A stretch of 41,878 nucleotides of DNA from contig JAJSAL010000016.1 in the NCBI GenBank assembly GCA_024274705.1, forward strand, positions 1-41,878, given 5' to 3'. Under the pieces are notes generated by a model, which was not told the DNA's origin, ran no database searches, and was given only the letters and a program-made list of their open reading frames with translations. Below, piece by piece: positions 34,609 through 41,878 of the stretch. The DNA is from Spirochaetota bacterium. Its GTDB lineage: Bacteria; Spirochaetota; Spirochaetia; SPDA01; JAJSAL01. The translations under genes and the position numbers were made by a program. The first letter of the stretch is position 1, and the number at the start of each line of letters is the position of its first letter.

Positions 34609-37067
34609 GATATTCCTCCCTTTTCCTTTCCAACGGGCAGCAGCATCAGTACTGCAATCCCGTACAATACTATAGCGGAGATCATGACAAGGCTGAAGCC
34701 TGTTGAAACAGCCAGTAGTACTGCCAGGGGCGATGCGATGACCGATGCAAACCCGTTTACTCCCCAGGCAAGAGGGATAAACGAAGGATTATGCTTTCGG
34801 TAGAACGATATAGCTGCAGGGAAAAACCATCCCATAAAGAATGCGGGGATCGAAACCAGGCCGATAACAGCCGTAAAACGGAGTACGCTGTTTACCTGGG
34901 AGATCCCTTTCACAAGGGGACCGGAGAATACCATGAGCATCAAGGTTATCAGTCCCGCCCCGATAAAAGCCGCGATCAGTGTATCCCGGGTCCTCATCTT
35001 CATCTTCCCCTGGAAGATGCTTCCTGCGCCGGCACCGCACAGTACAGCTGTTATGATGGCAGAAGTACTTAAGACAGGTTCACTTAAGGCAAGAATAAAA
35101 CGCTGGATATACACTGTTTCGAGGAACATGAACGCCAGTCCTATGCACAGGAAATAGACCACCCCCCTTTTCCTGTAAACAGGGCTTTTTACGTTTTTCT
35201 TCGATACCAGGGGAACCAGGATCAGGATAAAAGAAACACACACAAGGACAGCCAGAACGATGATGAGGAAAACATAGCCCAGTTCTACCTGCCGAAACCA
35301 GGATCTCCCATAAGCCCGGCGCAGGTTATGCAAAGCCTTCCAGCGGAAAAAGTGATGAAAATAGGGAGAATCATCCTCCGGAACCGTCACATCGAAGAGA
35401 TACTCCTTTTCGAATATCTCTCTTCTGCCGCCTGTAACAGCCAGGGCAGCCCTGTAGAACCAGCTGCCCTCCCGGTCTCCTTCTCCTTCAAATGTATTGG
35501 TGTACTGCAAAGATTCATCTTTCATACCCGGATAATACTCGGGATCCACGGTGATCTCCCGGCACTCCCGGATAAAGGAGTCAACCAGGGGTGCCGGGAG
35601 GGGAGTACCTGAAAGGAGTGTACACACCGCAAGATAATTCCGTCCCTGGAGCAGTCTCTGCCCCGGGTTCAAGTCGCGGTCTTCCAGAACAGCGGAGAAC
35701 AGGTTGAACACTTTGATGTTGTCCCTGGGCGGCGTCTGTACGCCCCTGGTAATAGTGATAAACCCATCCGGAGAAAGAATATCCATCATCCCTGAAATAC
35801 TTTCCCGGGTGAGGAGATAATCCTCGTAAAGAGAGCCCAGGCCTGATCCGGAAGCGGGCATACCCTCGGATACGGCGATCTGTATGATGTCGAATTCCAC
35901 CGTTCCACGATGTGCTTCGAGATACAGGCGGGGAGAGGTGTTGACAAAGGTGACATCCCTCCCGGCGGGCAGGCTTTCCCGGATCAACCGTATTATCCTG
36001 TCATCACCGTTTACCAGGGTAATATGTTCGGCCTCATACTGCCAGGCAAGCCATATATTAGTATTCCCGGAATCTCCTAAGAGCAGTACCCGGGGCCGGT
36101 TACTCATGCGGTACACTACGGACTGGGGAGTTTCCGCCATTACCCGGGTCTCCCGGATCCGGTCCGTATCGAAGAGGACCCCCACAAGCTCCCCGTCCCT
36201 TAAGACCGCCAGTTGGTCCGGGGGAGTGCTCACGGAGCCAGGCGAAGCGAACAGGGTGTGATGGAACACAGGTGAGGAAAAGACATCGATCACCCCCCGG
36301 CTGCTATACTCCGAAGCAACATGAACCGCATCACCCTGAGCCTGGAGGCGGAGAAAATACGCAAGGGGCTTATAATCGTCCGGGTCTCCCTGGATCCGGA
36401 TCATAGGAATGATACTCCCTGCCGTTGCAATGAAGGCTGCACACACCAGGAACACCGCCTTGCGGTCCCGGTAATACTCCCGGTAATTGCCTGCCAGCCA
36501 CAATCCGAAGGCAAGAAACGCGTAGAGCGCAATGTGTACGGGAAGGGTCTGGGGAGGGACGATCCGCATCAGGCCTAAAGAACTCACGGCGCCGGCACCG
36601 CTCCCTAACAGGTTCGCACCGTATACAGTCGAAACCGCTCGTCCATACCGGGTAAGAAGGATACCGATGATGCACGCGCCAAGAAAAAACGGTACGAATA
36701 TCAGCAGGACATACGCAGCCAGGAGAAGGACCTGTTCAGCACTGAAAAGGAGATATTGAAAATCCAGGGGAATACCGGCGGACAAAGCGGTACAGAGCAG
36801 CATGGAACCGCTGAACAGCCCGTACAGAATGGTCATACTGGAACCGAACCGCTTCTCTATCTTAGGATAGAGGAAGGAAAGGAACGTTCCGCTGGCACCG
36901 AATCCGAGAAGGGCAATGCTGATGACAAGATAAAAAAAATGATAGTACTTCTGATACGTTAAGGAACGCATCAGACCGAGCTGGAGACCAATAATCGAAA
37001 AAGAAAGAAAAAAGAGAGAACCCAGCGTGAAAACACCGGCTTCTGATTCCAGGGAAGTAGCACTCAC
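34605..37067 (-). CDS. Second fused MFS/spermidine-synthase-like membrane protein (820 aa)
   Basis: The architecture is the same as that of the protein at 1953-4325: N-terminal membrane helices (about 12-220), a soluble methyltransferase-like domain (about 235-580), and a C-terminal membrane block (about 600-815). The nucleotide-binding region is degenerate: VLLLGDSGNTN near residue 326 replaces GPGGGKD, and the acidic residue that normally follows in VEIN is changed to VNGDD. Catalysis is therefore doubtful and it may bind another ligand. It begins six bases after pcm and overlaps the dehydrogenase gene by 4 bp. Confidence 0.75.
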   Translation of the reverse strand: MSATSLESEAGVFTLGSLFFLSFSIIGLQLGLMRSLTYQKYYHFFYLVISIALLGFGASGTFLSFLYPKIEKRFGSSMTILYGLFSGSMLLCTALSAGIPLDFQYLLFSAEQVLLLAAYVLLIFVPFFLGACIIGILLTRYGRAVSTVYGANLLGSGAGAVSSLGLMRIVPPQTLPVHIALYAFLAFGLWLAGNYREYYRDRKAVFLVCAAFIATAGSIIPMIRIQGDPDDYKPLAYFLRLQAQGDAVHVASEYSSRGVIDVFSSPVFHHTLFASPGSVSTPPDQLAVLRDGELVGVLFDTDRIRETRVMAETPQSVVYRMSNRPRVLLLGDSGNTNIWLAWQYEAEHITLVNGDDRIIRLIRESLPAGRDVTFVNTSPRLYLEAHRGTVEFDIIQIAVSEGMPASGSGLGSLYEDYLLTRESISGMMDILSPDGFITITRGVQTPPRDNIKVFNLFSAVLEDRDLNPGQRLLQGRNYLAVCTLLSGTPLPAPLVDSFIRECREITVDPEYYPGMKDESLQYTNTFEGEGDREGSWFYRAALAVTGGRREIFEKEYLFDVTVPEDDSPYFHHFFRWKALHNLRRAYGRSWFRQVELGYVFLIIVLAVLVCVSFILILVPLVSKKNVKSPVYRKRGVVYFLCIGLAFMFLETVYIQRFILALSEPVLSTSAIITAVLCGAGAGSIFQGKMKMRTRDTLIAAFIGAGLITLMLMVFSGPLVKGISQVNSVLRFTAVIGLVSIPAFFMGWFFPAAISFYRKHNPSFIPLAWGVNGFASVIASPLAVLLAVSTGFSLVMISAIVLYGIAVLMLLPVGKEKGGIS

Positions 37068-37073
37068 AGGATC

Positions 37074-37853
37074 TTATTCCTGCATATGGCCGGTCATGGG
37101 AACGAACCGTACCGGCAGCATACTTCGGGTTTTGATTTCTCCTTCTTCGGTTTTGGTGATAACCATGAGAGTCTGCACCTGGTACACAGCGCCCACGGGA
37201 ATGACGATCCTGCCCCCTGGTTTGAGCTGTTCGATAAGAGAAGGGGGAACATGTCCCGCCGCCGCAGTAACGATGATACCGTCGTAAGGAGCGTACTCCT
37301 CCCAGCCGTAGTAACCGTCAGCTACCTTGATATGTACACGGTCCCGGTACCCCAATTCTTCCACCAGTTTCATGGTGCGTTCCGCCAGTTCCCGGATTAT
37401 TTCCACCGTGTACACCTGGTCCGTGATATGAGCCAGTACCGCCGCCTGGTATCCGCTTCCGGTTCCGATTTCCAGGATCTTGTCACCAGGCTTCATCCGG
37501 AGAAGCTCCGTCATATATGCAACGATATAGGGCTGGGAAATGGTCTGACCGTAACCGATAGGCAGAGGATAATCGTTATACGCTTTTTTCTGCTGATTTG
37601 CCGGTACAAAGAGGTGTCTCGGAACAGAGTTCATCGCTTCGAGAACCAGTGGATCCTTTACACCTCTCCGCTCTATCTGATCATCTACCATCATCTCCCT
37701 CTCCTTCCGGTATTCCCCAATTGCTTCCTGGTACCGGGAGGCTTCCTTTTGTTGAGATTCCTGCAACCCTTCCTGATCTCCTTCCGCGGTAAGGCTGAAC
37801 AATGAAACAAGAACAAAACCTGAAATAAACCAGAACGTTTTACTTCCGGGCAT
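37074..37853 (-). CDS. pcm: Exported protein-L-isoaspartate O-methyltransferase
   Basis: The 259-residue protein begins with a hydrophobic signal segment (about residues 5-22) and a charged helical linker, then a complete PCMT domain (about 55-255). The domain has the YPLPIGYGQTISQP substrate loop, SAM motif EIGTGSGYQAAVLA and PVRFVPMTG at the end. The enzyme methylates isoaspartyl residues of damaged proteins. The signal peptide implies an envelope location, which is unusual given that SAM is cytoplasmic, although such precursors are known. A TATAAT -10 lies at 37887-37882 and GGAAGG precedes the ATG. It heads the operon with the fused membrane protein and the dehydrogenase. Confidence 0.9.
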   Translation of the reverse strand: MPGSKTFWFISGFVLVSLFSLTAEGDQEGLQESQQKEASRYQEAIGEYRKEREMMVDDQIERRGVKDPLVLEAMNSVPRHLFVPANQQKKAYNDYPLPIGYGQTISQPYIVAYMTELLRMKPGDKILEIGTGSGYQAAVLAHITDQVYTVEIIRELAERTMKLVEELGYRDRVHIKVADGYYGWEEYAPYDGIIVTAAAGHVPPSLIEQLKPGGRIVIPVGAVYQVQTLMVITKTEEGEIKTRSMLPVRFVPMTGHMQE

Positions 37854-38002
37854 AGAAACCCCCTTCCTTTATTGTAATGCTATTATAGGTTTTTCTCAAG
37901 AATTTGAAACTATCAGGGGACTCTTTATACCGGAACAGTAATCCTTATATCCCCTATTAATGTCTTATGCTTTCAGGCTGTGTAATGTCCTTGGCCAGGC
38001 GT

Positions 38003-38413
38003 TTATGCTCTATTCACTTTTCTGATTACAAGTTTCAATCCGGACCATACTTCATCGACTGCGCACACTTTAATATCAATCAATCCTAATGACAATGCAA
38101 TTTTTCGCATACCATCTTCAGTTATGTCCGTTGAAACATTTAATGCCTTTTTTGGCCAGGAAACCCATATCATTCCATTTTGTTTCATTTTTTTACTATA
38201 CCTTTCGAGAAGTATCTTTAGTTCTGTACGGGATGTGCCGAACAAATGAATCATGTCCATTTCATTTGAAAGCCGCTTGATAAACACGACCCCTCCCGGG
38301 ACAGGCCCAAGGATATTTCTATACTTTTCCGGTGCATTTTTTGTATACACCCTGTGTTTCTCTTTTATCCCGAGTTTTTCAGCTAAAGGTTTTCCTGAGC
38401 AACCGGCAACCAT
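38003..38413 (-). CDS. DUF3052-family protein
   Basis: The 136-residue protein matches the DUF3052 pattern: GCSGKPLAEKLGIKEKHRV at the start, then a central HLFGTSRTEL block, GMIWVSWPKKA, STDITEDGMR, and ending with KVCAVDEVWSGLKLVIRK. The function is unknown, though the family is widespread and often cassette-borne or next to stress genes. It starts 11 bp after the zinc-ribbon gene's stop, in the same direction. Base composition is more AT-rich than the pcm operon. Confidence 0.85.
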   Translation of the reverse strand: MVAGCSGKPLAEKLGIKEKHRVYTKNAPEKYRNILGPVPGGVVFIKRLSNEMDMIHLFGTSRTELKILLERYSKKMKQNGMIWVSWPKKALNVSTDITEDGMRKIALSLGLIDIKVCAVDEVWSGLKLVIRKVNRA

Positions 38414-38423
38414 GCTTACTATC

Positions 38424-38663
38424 CTAATCGGCTACCACATTTGGATGATCCTTCCAGGCCGGCAAAGTTCGCATATATGCCCGCGTTCTCTTCTCTGCTT
38501 CTTCACGAGACATATTTGGCTCCTCTTTTAGTGACCATTGCACCATCTTTTCAAAACGTTCCTCAAACGACTGGAGATTTCCATTTTCATCAACACAATA
38601 GTGACAATATATGCCGCTATCAATTGGCATACTGCAACTTTCACATTTTCTCATTTCACTCAT
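38424..38663 (-). CDS. Small putative zinc-ribbon protein
   Basis: The 79-residue product begins MSEMRKCESC and carries CESCSMPI and YCHYC, a four-Cys zinc ribbon of the putative zinc-ribbon family. A helical tail with EERFEKMVQW, MSREEAEKRTRAYM and LPAWK follows. The start at 38663 is supported by AAGGAG six bases upstream; a 16-residue extension to 38711 has none. The function is unknown. Proteins of this type are common as stand-alone accessory genes. Confidence 0.8.
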   Translation of the reverse strand: MSEMRKCESCSMPIDSGIYCHYCVDENGNLQSFEERFEKMVQWSLKEEPNMSREEAEKRTRAYMRTLPAWKDHPNVVAD

Positions 38664-38719
38664 AACTTTCTCCTTTTTAAGCTGTTTCGCCGGGAAAAAG
38701 GGTAGTGACACTTTATCCG

Positions 38720-38842
38720 GTCAGAGCTCTTGTTACCGGTATCAAGCTCGAAGTCAGCTCTAAAAACATGTTAGACGCCGATGTGATCTCGAATTGTTAG
38801 GCGGCTTTTTCCTCGACTTTAAAGATAGTTTCAAGGTCAACC
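38720..38842 (-). repeat. attC-like motifs between small genes
   Basis: On the minus strand, after the ICMT-like gene's stop, GCCTAACAATTCGAG begins at about 38803. A second GTCTAAC follows at about 38782. Both fit the RYYYAAC outer core of integron attC sites, and the first continues like known cassette attC left ends. No matching GTTRRRY right end was found on that strand, so a functional attC is not shown. It may be a vestige of cassette junctions. Confidence 0.3.
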
Positions 38843-39465
38843 TATTTTCCAAATCTTGGAACAAACATCGGAACCTTCCTCTTGTATCCTTCATATTCTT
38901 TACCAAAGAATCTTAATAATTCTCTTTCTTCTTTTCTTGCAACCAGGTAGTCAAATATCAGGAAAACCGGAGTGAGAAGCGAAGCATACCAGGCAGAGAG
39001 GACAATACACATTCCTATGTGTAATATTGCTCCACCCAAATTCTGTGGATGCCTGACAATAGAAAAGACACCTTCTGTTATAATCCTTTCCGGCTTCTTA
39101 TGTTCTGCACTTAGCTCCTTGCCCATTAGACGGTAAGCGCTTATGATAAGCCATCCGCCAATTAGGACAAAGGGTAAAGATACTATCAAATGCAAGTAGG
39201 GAATCTTAAAGTGAATAATAGGAATCTCAAAGAACCAATTTGAGAATACCGGAATTCTAAATCTTGGTTGAGGGAGAACCCATAATCCAATCAGGAACAA
39301 CATCTCTATATCTGCTGAAACTGCACCGTAAAGTTTGTTGATTCTCGCAGCTTTCTCTTTTTCGTGTTTCTTTTCCAGCTTTTCGTATTCAACTGACCGA
39401 AAATGCAGAATTCCAGCCGGAATGGTAATCAACAACCAAATGAAAAACAGCATGTACATTTCCAT
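38842..39465 (-). CDS. Isoprenylcysteine carboxyl methyltransferase-family membrane protein
   Basis: The 207-residue protein has about five hydrophobic helices and the ICMT/PEMT C-terminal signature: EGVFSIVRHPQNLGG near 130-145 and ARKEERELLRFFGKEYEGYK near 175-195. These form the SAM-binding region in this family of small membrane methyltransferases. The bacterial substrates are mostly unknown. AAGGAG precedes the ATG. It lies in the AT-richer accessory stretch, oriented like the two small genes on its left, and is separated from them by attC-like sequence. Confidence 0.85.
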   Translation of the reverse strand: MEMYMLFFIWLLITIPAGILHFRSVEYEKLEKKHEKEKAARINKLYGAVSADIEMLFLIGLWVLPQPRFRIPVFSNWFFEIPIIHFKIPYLHLIVSLPFVLIGGWLIISAYRLMGKELSAEHKKPERIITEGVFSIVRHPQNLGGAILHIGMCIVLSAWYASLLTPVFLIFDYLVARKEERELLRFFGKEYEGYKRKVPMFVPRFGK

Positions 39466-39689
39466 CTCCTTCTTGAAAATTGTTGTTCAAAGGCGGCTTG
39501 TGCGTTAACGATTGAAGTTACTTGCCAAAAGGAAGAGGGGATGTTCAATGTGCAACGTAAACACCACAATTCCCACAGCCCAGAAAAACAGCGCCCCTTT
39601 TGGTCAAGTGCATTGATTGGATACTCATTAATCCCCCTCCAGGATGCGGTATACTAACCGCAAACCAATTTTCCACAGGAGGAAGCCTA
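39466..39689. other. Intergenic stretch without a supported gene
   Basis: The stretch covers the upstream region of the ICMT-like gene and the left flank of the IS110 remnant. It holds a CGTTAACG palindrome (about 39503-39510) and AGGAGGAAG, which is the ribosome binding site of the remnant. The short open frames here resemble nothing known. The left end of the IS110 element may lie within it. Confidence 0.5.
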
Positions 39690-39960
39690 ATGAGATTTTT
39701 CAATTCTCAATATCAATTCTACGCCGGTATCGATTTACATGCAAGGAAAATGTTCATCTGTATTATCGATAATAACGGTAATCATGGAGGAAAAACCAAG
39801 AATGATAAAATTGATTCATTTAAAATCGCAACCATGATGCGTGGAGGGATGTTCTCCATGGTATATGTCTATCTCCGCAAAGTGAGAGCAACTCGAGATC
39901 TGCTCAGGCGTCGCCACTATTTTACCCATCATCAAGCAGCATTGCTGGCGCATATTGTTA
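39690..39960 (+). pseudogene. IS110-family transposase, internally deleted and 3'-truncated
   Basis: From ATG 39690 the frame reads FYAGIDLHARKMFICIIDNNGN, split here at residue 18 as FYAGIDLHARKMFICIID and NNGN, the IS110 N-terminus with the first Asp of the DEDD set. It then jumps directly to HGGKTKNDKIDSFKIA, which carries the last two Asp, at about 39780. The normal 60-70 residues between them, containing the catalytic Glu, are missing. RATRDLLRRRHYFTHHQAAL follows. Homology ends at LLAHI near 39955, where the sequence switches to an SDR gene on the other strand. The product cannot be active. The AGGAGG ribosome binding site and start remain. Confidence 0.8.
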
Positions 39961-40057
39961 TAACTGAATTATTTTCACTTAACAATTTCTTGGCTAATGC
40001 AAACCCAATGCCAGAACTACCGCCTGTAATCAATACACTATTATTTGTTGTTTTCAT
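39932..40057 (-). pseudogene. Short-chain dehydrogenase, N-terminal fragment
   Basis: Reading leftward from ATG 40057, the frame gives MKTTNNSVLITGGSSGIGF and ALAKKLLSENNSVI, the classic SDR nucleotide-binding start with TGGSSGIG. After about 33 residues it runs into the IS110 remnant near 39960 and stops at 39932. The rest of the gene, including the YxxxK site, is gone. It lies 76 bp after the Crp/Fnr-like remnant in the same direction, so the two probably came in together as one original locus. Confidence 0.75.
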
Positions 40058-40133
40058 GAGTAACCCCCCAAGTTAAAGTTTAAAAAGTTACTCACAATGT
40101 AGAATAAACTTTTCTCAAATTCATTAACATAGG

Positions 40134-40634
40134 TTAAGTTCTCTTTAATTGTGAGCGAATCCGGCTTAAAGAGACAGGTGTGATATCTAAATACGAAGCA
40201 ATATAATGCTGTTTAACTTTTCCCTCTAATCCTGGATAGTCGTCGGGAAACTTTAAATACCTTTTTTTTGCATCATCCAGAAGTAGCTCGCTCTCACGTT
40301 TTTCTTTTTTAATGAAAAGTGTTTCAGCCAGTTTTTGATTTATTAGTTGCCAACAAATATGCTCAGAGGAAATTCTTTTGTAAGATTCGTAAGGAGCTAC
40401 AAGCAGGGATGAATCCTCAAGCGCTTCTATAAAAAGCCGTGATTGTTCTCTCAATAACAAGGCGCTGTACGCTGAAACCATTTCATTTTCAACACAAAAC
40501 GACTTCGTAAATTCACCGCCTTTATCATTTAAGTAATAAAGTCGTAAAATGCCTGAACTAATAAATCCTATTGTTTGCGGACGATCTCCTGCTCTGATAA
40601 AGAACTGTCCTTTATCTAATTTCTTAGTAACTAT
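40134..40634 (-). pseudogene. Crp/Fnr-family regulator lacking its N-terminus
   Basis: The open frame from 40634 to 40134 encodes about 166 residues. It begins mid-domain with KKLDKGQFFIRAGDRP and GFISSGILRLYYLND, a cNMP-binding beta-barrel. The dimerisation helix follows, then a C-terminal helix-turn-helix (HYIASYLDITPVSLSRIRSQL). Roughly the first 20-25 residues and the start codon are missing: a TGA lies just upstream at 40637-40635, where IS66-like element sequence seems to begin. An internal Met at 40481 could start only a shortened product. The HTH style matches one-component Crp/Fnr regulators usually placed next to an SDR or similar target. Confidence 0.75.
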
Positions 40635-40704
40635 TCACCTCAATCCGGAAAAAAGTTGCATGAACCTCTGGACTCCCACGAAATGATATGCTACAGTCCG
40701 ATTC

Positions 40705-41586
40705 ATGGAAGTGGGTCGAAGAGTCCAGGGACGGACAGTAACAGGCACAGATATCAAAACAATTCAGTCAATCATTGCATCTCATCCAAATTGACACCGT
40801 ACTCGCATTTCTCAGGAACTCTGCCATTTATGGGACTGGAAGAATGATGCGGGAAGGCCGAAAGACATAGCCGCCAGGGCAATGCTTCGAACGCTGGACA
40901 AAGAGAACCTTATCGATCTTCCTGCCCCGGTCCGATCTGCAAACAATGCGTATCGGTATCGGGCCAAGCATGAGAAACCGGAATATCATCCGATTAGCGA
41001 GAGGTTGTCAGTAATTCGGCCTATTCAGATTAAACAGGTCGAGACGCAGGCTGAAGTCCGGCTTTTCAGATCTCTTTTAACTCACTTTCACTATCTTGGG
41101 TACAGTGGTCCTGCTGGCGAAAATCTTCGATATCTTGTATATGATTGCCAGGACCGCTTGCTCGGGTGTTTGCTGTTTGGCGCGCCCGCATGGAGTGTTG
41201 CATGTAGAGATCACTATATTGGATGGGATGAAGCGGACCGCAAGAAAGGACTTTCCCGTATTGCCAACAACATGCGATTCTTGATTTTACCTGAAGTAAC
41301 GGTCCCGCATTTAGCAAGCCATCTGTTAGCGAAAATCAGTCGACGTGTTTCAGCGGATTGGCAGGACAAATATGGGCATCCTATTGCTCTGCTGGAAACC
41401 TACGTCGAGAATACTCGATTCCAGGGTACGTGCTACAAAGCCGCGAATTGGGTGAAGGCGGGAGAAACAACCGGACGCACTCGTAACCATAGAACCGGCA
41501 ACCCGAAAGCACCGATCAAATCTGTTTGGCTCTACCCCTTAAGCTCCCTGAATCACATGCTCACATCAGGCGTGCAGCAATCGTGA
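40705..41586 (+). pseudogene. DUF4338 (DruA-like) gene of an IS66-type element, interrupted by TGA
   Basis: From ATG 40705 the frame reads EVGRRVQGRTVT, then IQSIIASHPN, TGA at 40792-40794 (codon 30), and continues HRTRISQELCHLWDWKND, GRPKDIAARAMLRTL. The normal family sequence here is HP-D/N-W-x-R-xx-S-ELC, so the TGA replaces a TGG Trp codon. The remainder (ATG 40882 to 41586) is a complete DUF4338 domain with HYLGYSGPAGENLRYLVYD, GCLLFGAPAWSVACRD, YIGW, LASHLLAKISRRV and FQGTCYKAANW. DUF4338 proteins are found with IS66-like transposases and as DruA of Druantia defence. An internal restart at 40882 (234 aa) is conceivable. Its stop overlaps tnpC's GTG. Confidence 0.7.
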
Positions 41587-41878
41587 AAACCCAACAAATT
41601 GATGTTGACGCGACAATCGGGGAGGCAACCAGCCTTCTTGAAAATGAGAAGGATATTTCACCGGCATTCAGGAGTGTTTTCAAATTATTGATCATACTTG
41701 TAAAGATTTTTGCCGACAGAAATTCTCTCAATAGCAGAAATAGCAGCAAGCCACCCTCAAGTGACCCGAATCGCAAAGAGAAGAAAAAGGTCAACGGGAA
41801 AAGAAAACCCGGCGGACAAAAAGGTCACACCGGAAAAACGCTCTGCCTGATAGATGATCCCGATGAGGTGGAGGAGAT
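41583..41878 (+). CDS. IS66-family transposase TnpC, N-terminal part (runs off the window)
   Basis: The frame starts at GTG 41583 in the GTGA overlap with the preceding gene. It carries the IS66 N-terminal region: a helical leader with LIILVKIFADRNSLNSRNSS, split at residue 20, then KPPSSDPNRKEKKK and RKPGGQKGHTGKTL. These are the hallmark SSKPPSSD and GGQKGH motifs before the zinc-finger and DDE domains. The rest lies outside the window. The usual tnpA/tnpB accessory genes are replaced here by the DUF4338 gene. Confidence 0.9.
   Translation, partial: MKTQQIDVDATIGEATSLLENEKDISPAFRSVFKLLIILVKIFADRNSLNSRNSSKPPSSDPNRKEKKKVNGKRKPGGQKGHTGKTLCLIDDPDEVEE

Noticed and set aside
40792..40794. TGA as a selenocysteine or reassigned Trp codon
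   Set aside because: TGA serves as a normal stop in many genes of the window and no SECIS-like structure was noticed; a nonsense mutation is simpler.
40705..41586. Druantia anti-phage system
   Set aside because: Only a DruA-like DUF4338 gene is present; the other Druantia genes are absent and an IS66 tnpC follows directly.

Overview
The window looks like a chromosomal segment of a free-living, fermentative Gram-negative bacterium, most plausibly a spirochaete. This is inference from gene content and style: AddAB recombination, HD-GYP and GAF signalling, a short RRM protein, fused MFS/spermidine-synthase-like membrane proteins, and a three-subunit NuoE/NuoF/GltD-type flavin oxidoreductase. 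No gene here fixes the taxon. I found no rRNA, tRNA or CRISPR array.

Left edge (1-1400): the tail of an IS4-like transposase, an unrecognised broken reading frame, and a frameshifted IS256-family transposase.

Metal/thiol island (1411-9746): a CsoR-type repressor gene and four promoter-operator units sharing the 17-bp pattern RNACCC-N5-GGGTRT just downstream of a -10 box. They sit before (A) a leftward operon with an uncharacterised CCAHH membrane protein, a His-rich DUF2933-like peptide, a membrane-embedded spermidine-synthase-like protein and a small anchored protein repeating the C-terminal domain of the first gene; (B) a membrane GAF-like protein; (C) an exported rhodanese; and (D) csoR itself. 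A TlpA-like thioredoxin and CcdA lie between them. The set looks like a copper-responsive (possibly persulfide-responsive) envelope thiol and metal regulon with several undescribed parts and no recognisable copper ATPase.

Housekeeping and signalling block (9862-23804): an HD phosphohydrolase, a receiver-like/HATPase/cyclic-nucleotide-binding regulator, FabH, and a tightly overlapping leftward operon of flavin reductase, addB, addA and a GAF/HD-GYP c-di-GMP phosphodiesterase. These are followed by a small membrane protein and a 612-residue anchored protein of unknown function.

Central metabolism (23813-33076): a leftward five-gene operon of three subunits resembling the Sporomusa-type electron-bifurcating transhydrogenase (StnABC), then transketolase and xylulokinase, divergent from a LeuB-like dehydrogenase. 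This ties pentose catabolism physically to NADH/ferredoxin/NADPH balancing.

Right part (33077-37853): an RRM protein with a leader of about 215 nt, then a leftward operon of exported protein-L-isoaspartate methyltransferase, a second fused MFS/spermidine-synthase-like protein, and a beta-hydroxyacid dehydrogenase.

Right accessory end (38003-41878): AT-richer small genes (DUF3052, zinc ribbon, isoprenylcysteine-methyltransferase-like) with attC-like motifs. Then come an internally deleted IS110 transposase, a decapitated Crp/Fnr gene beside a truncated SDR gene, and an IS66-type element whose DUF4338 (DruA-like) gene carries an in-frame TGA where Trp is expected, overlapping the start of tnpC, which runs off the window.
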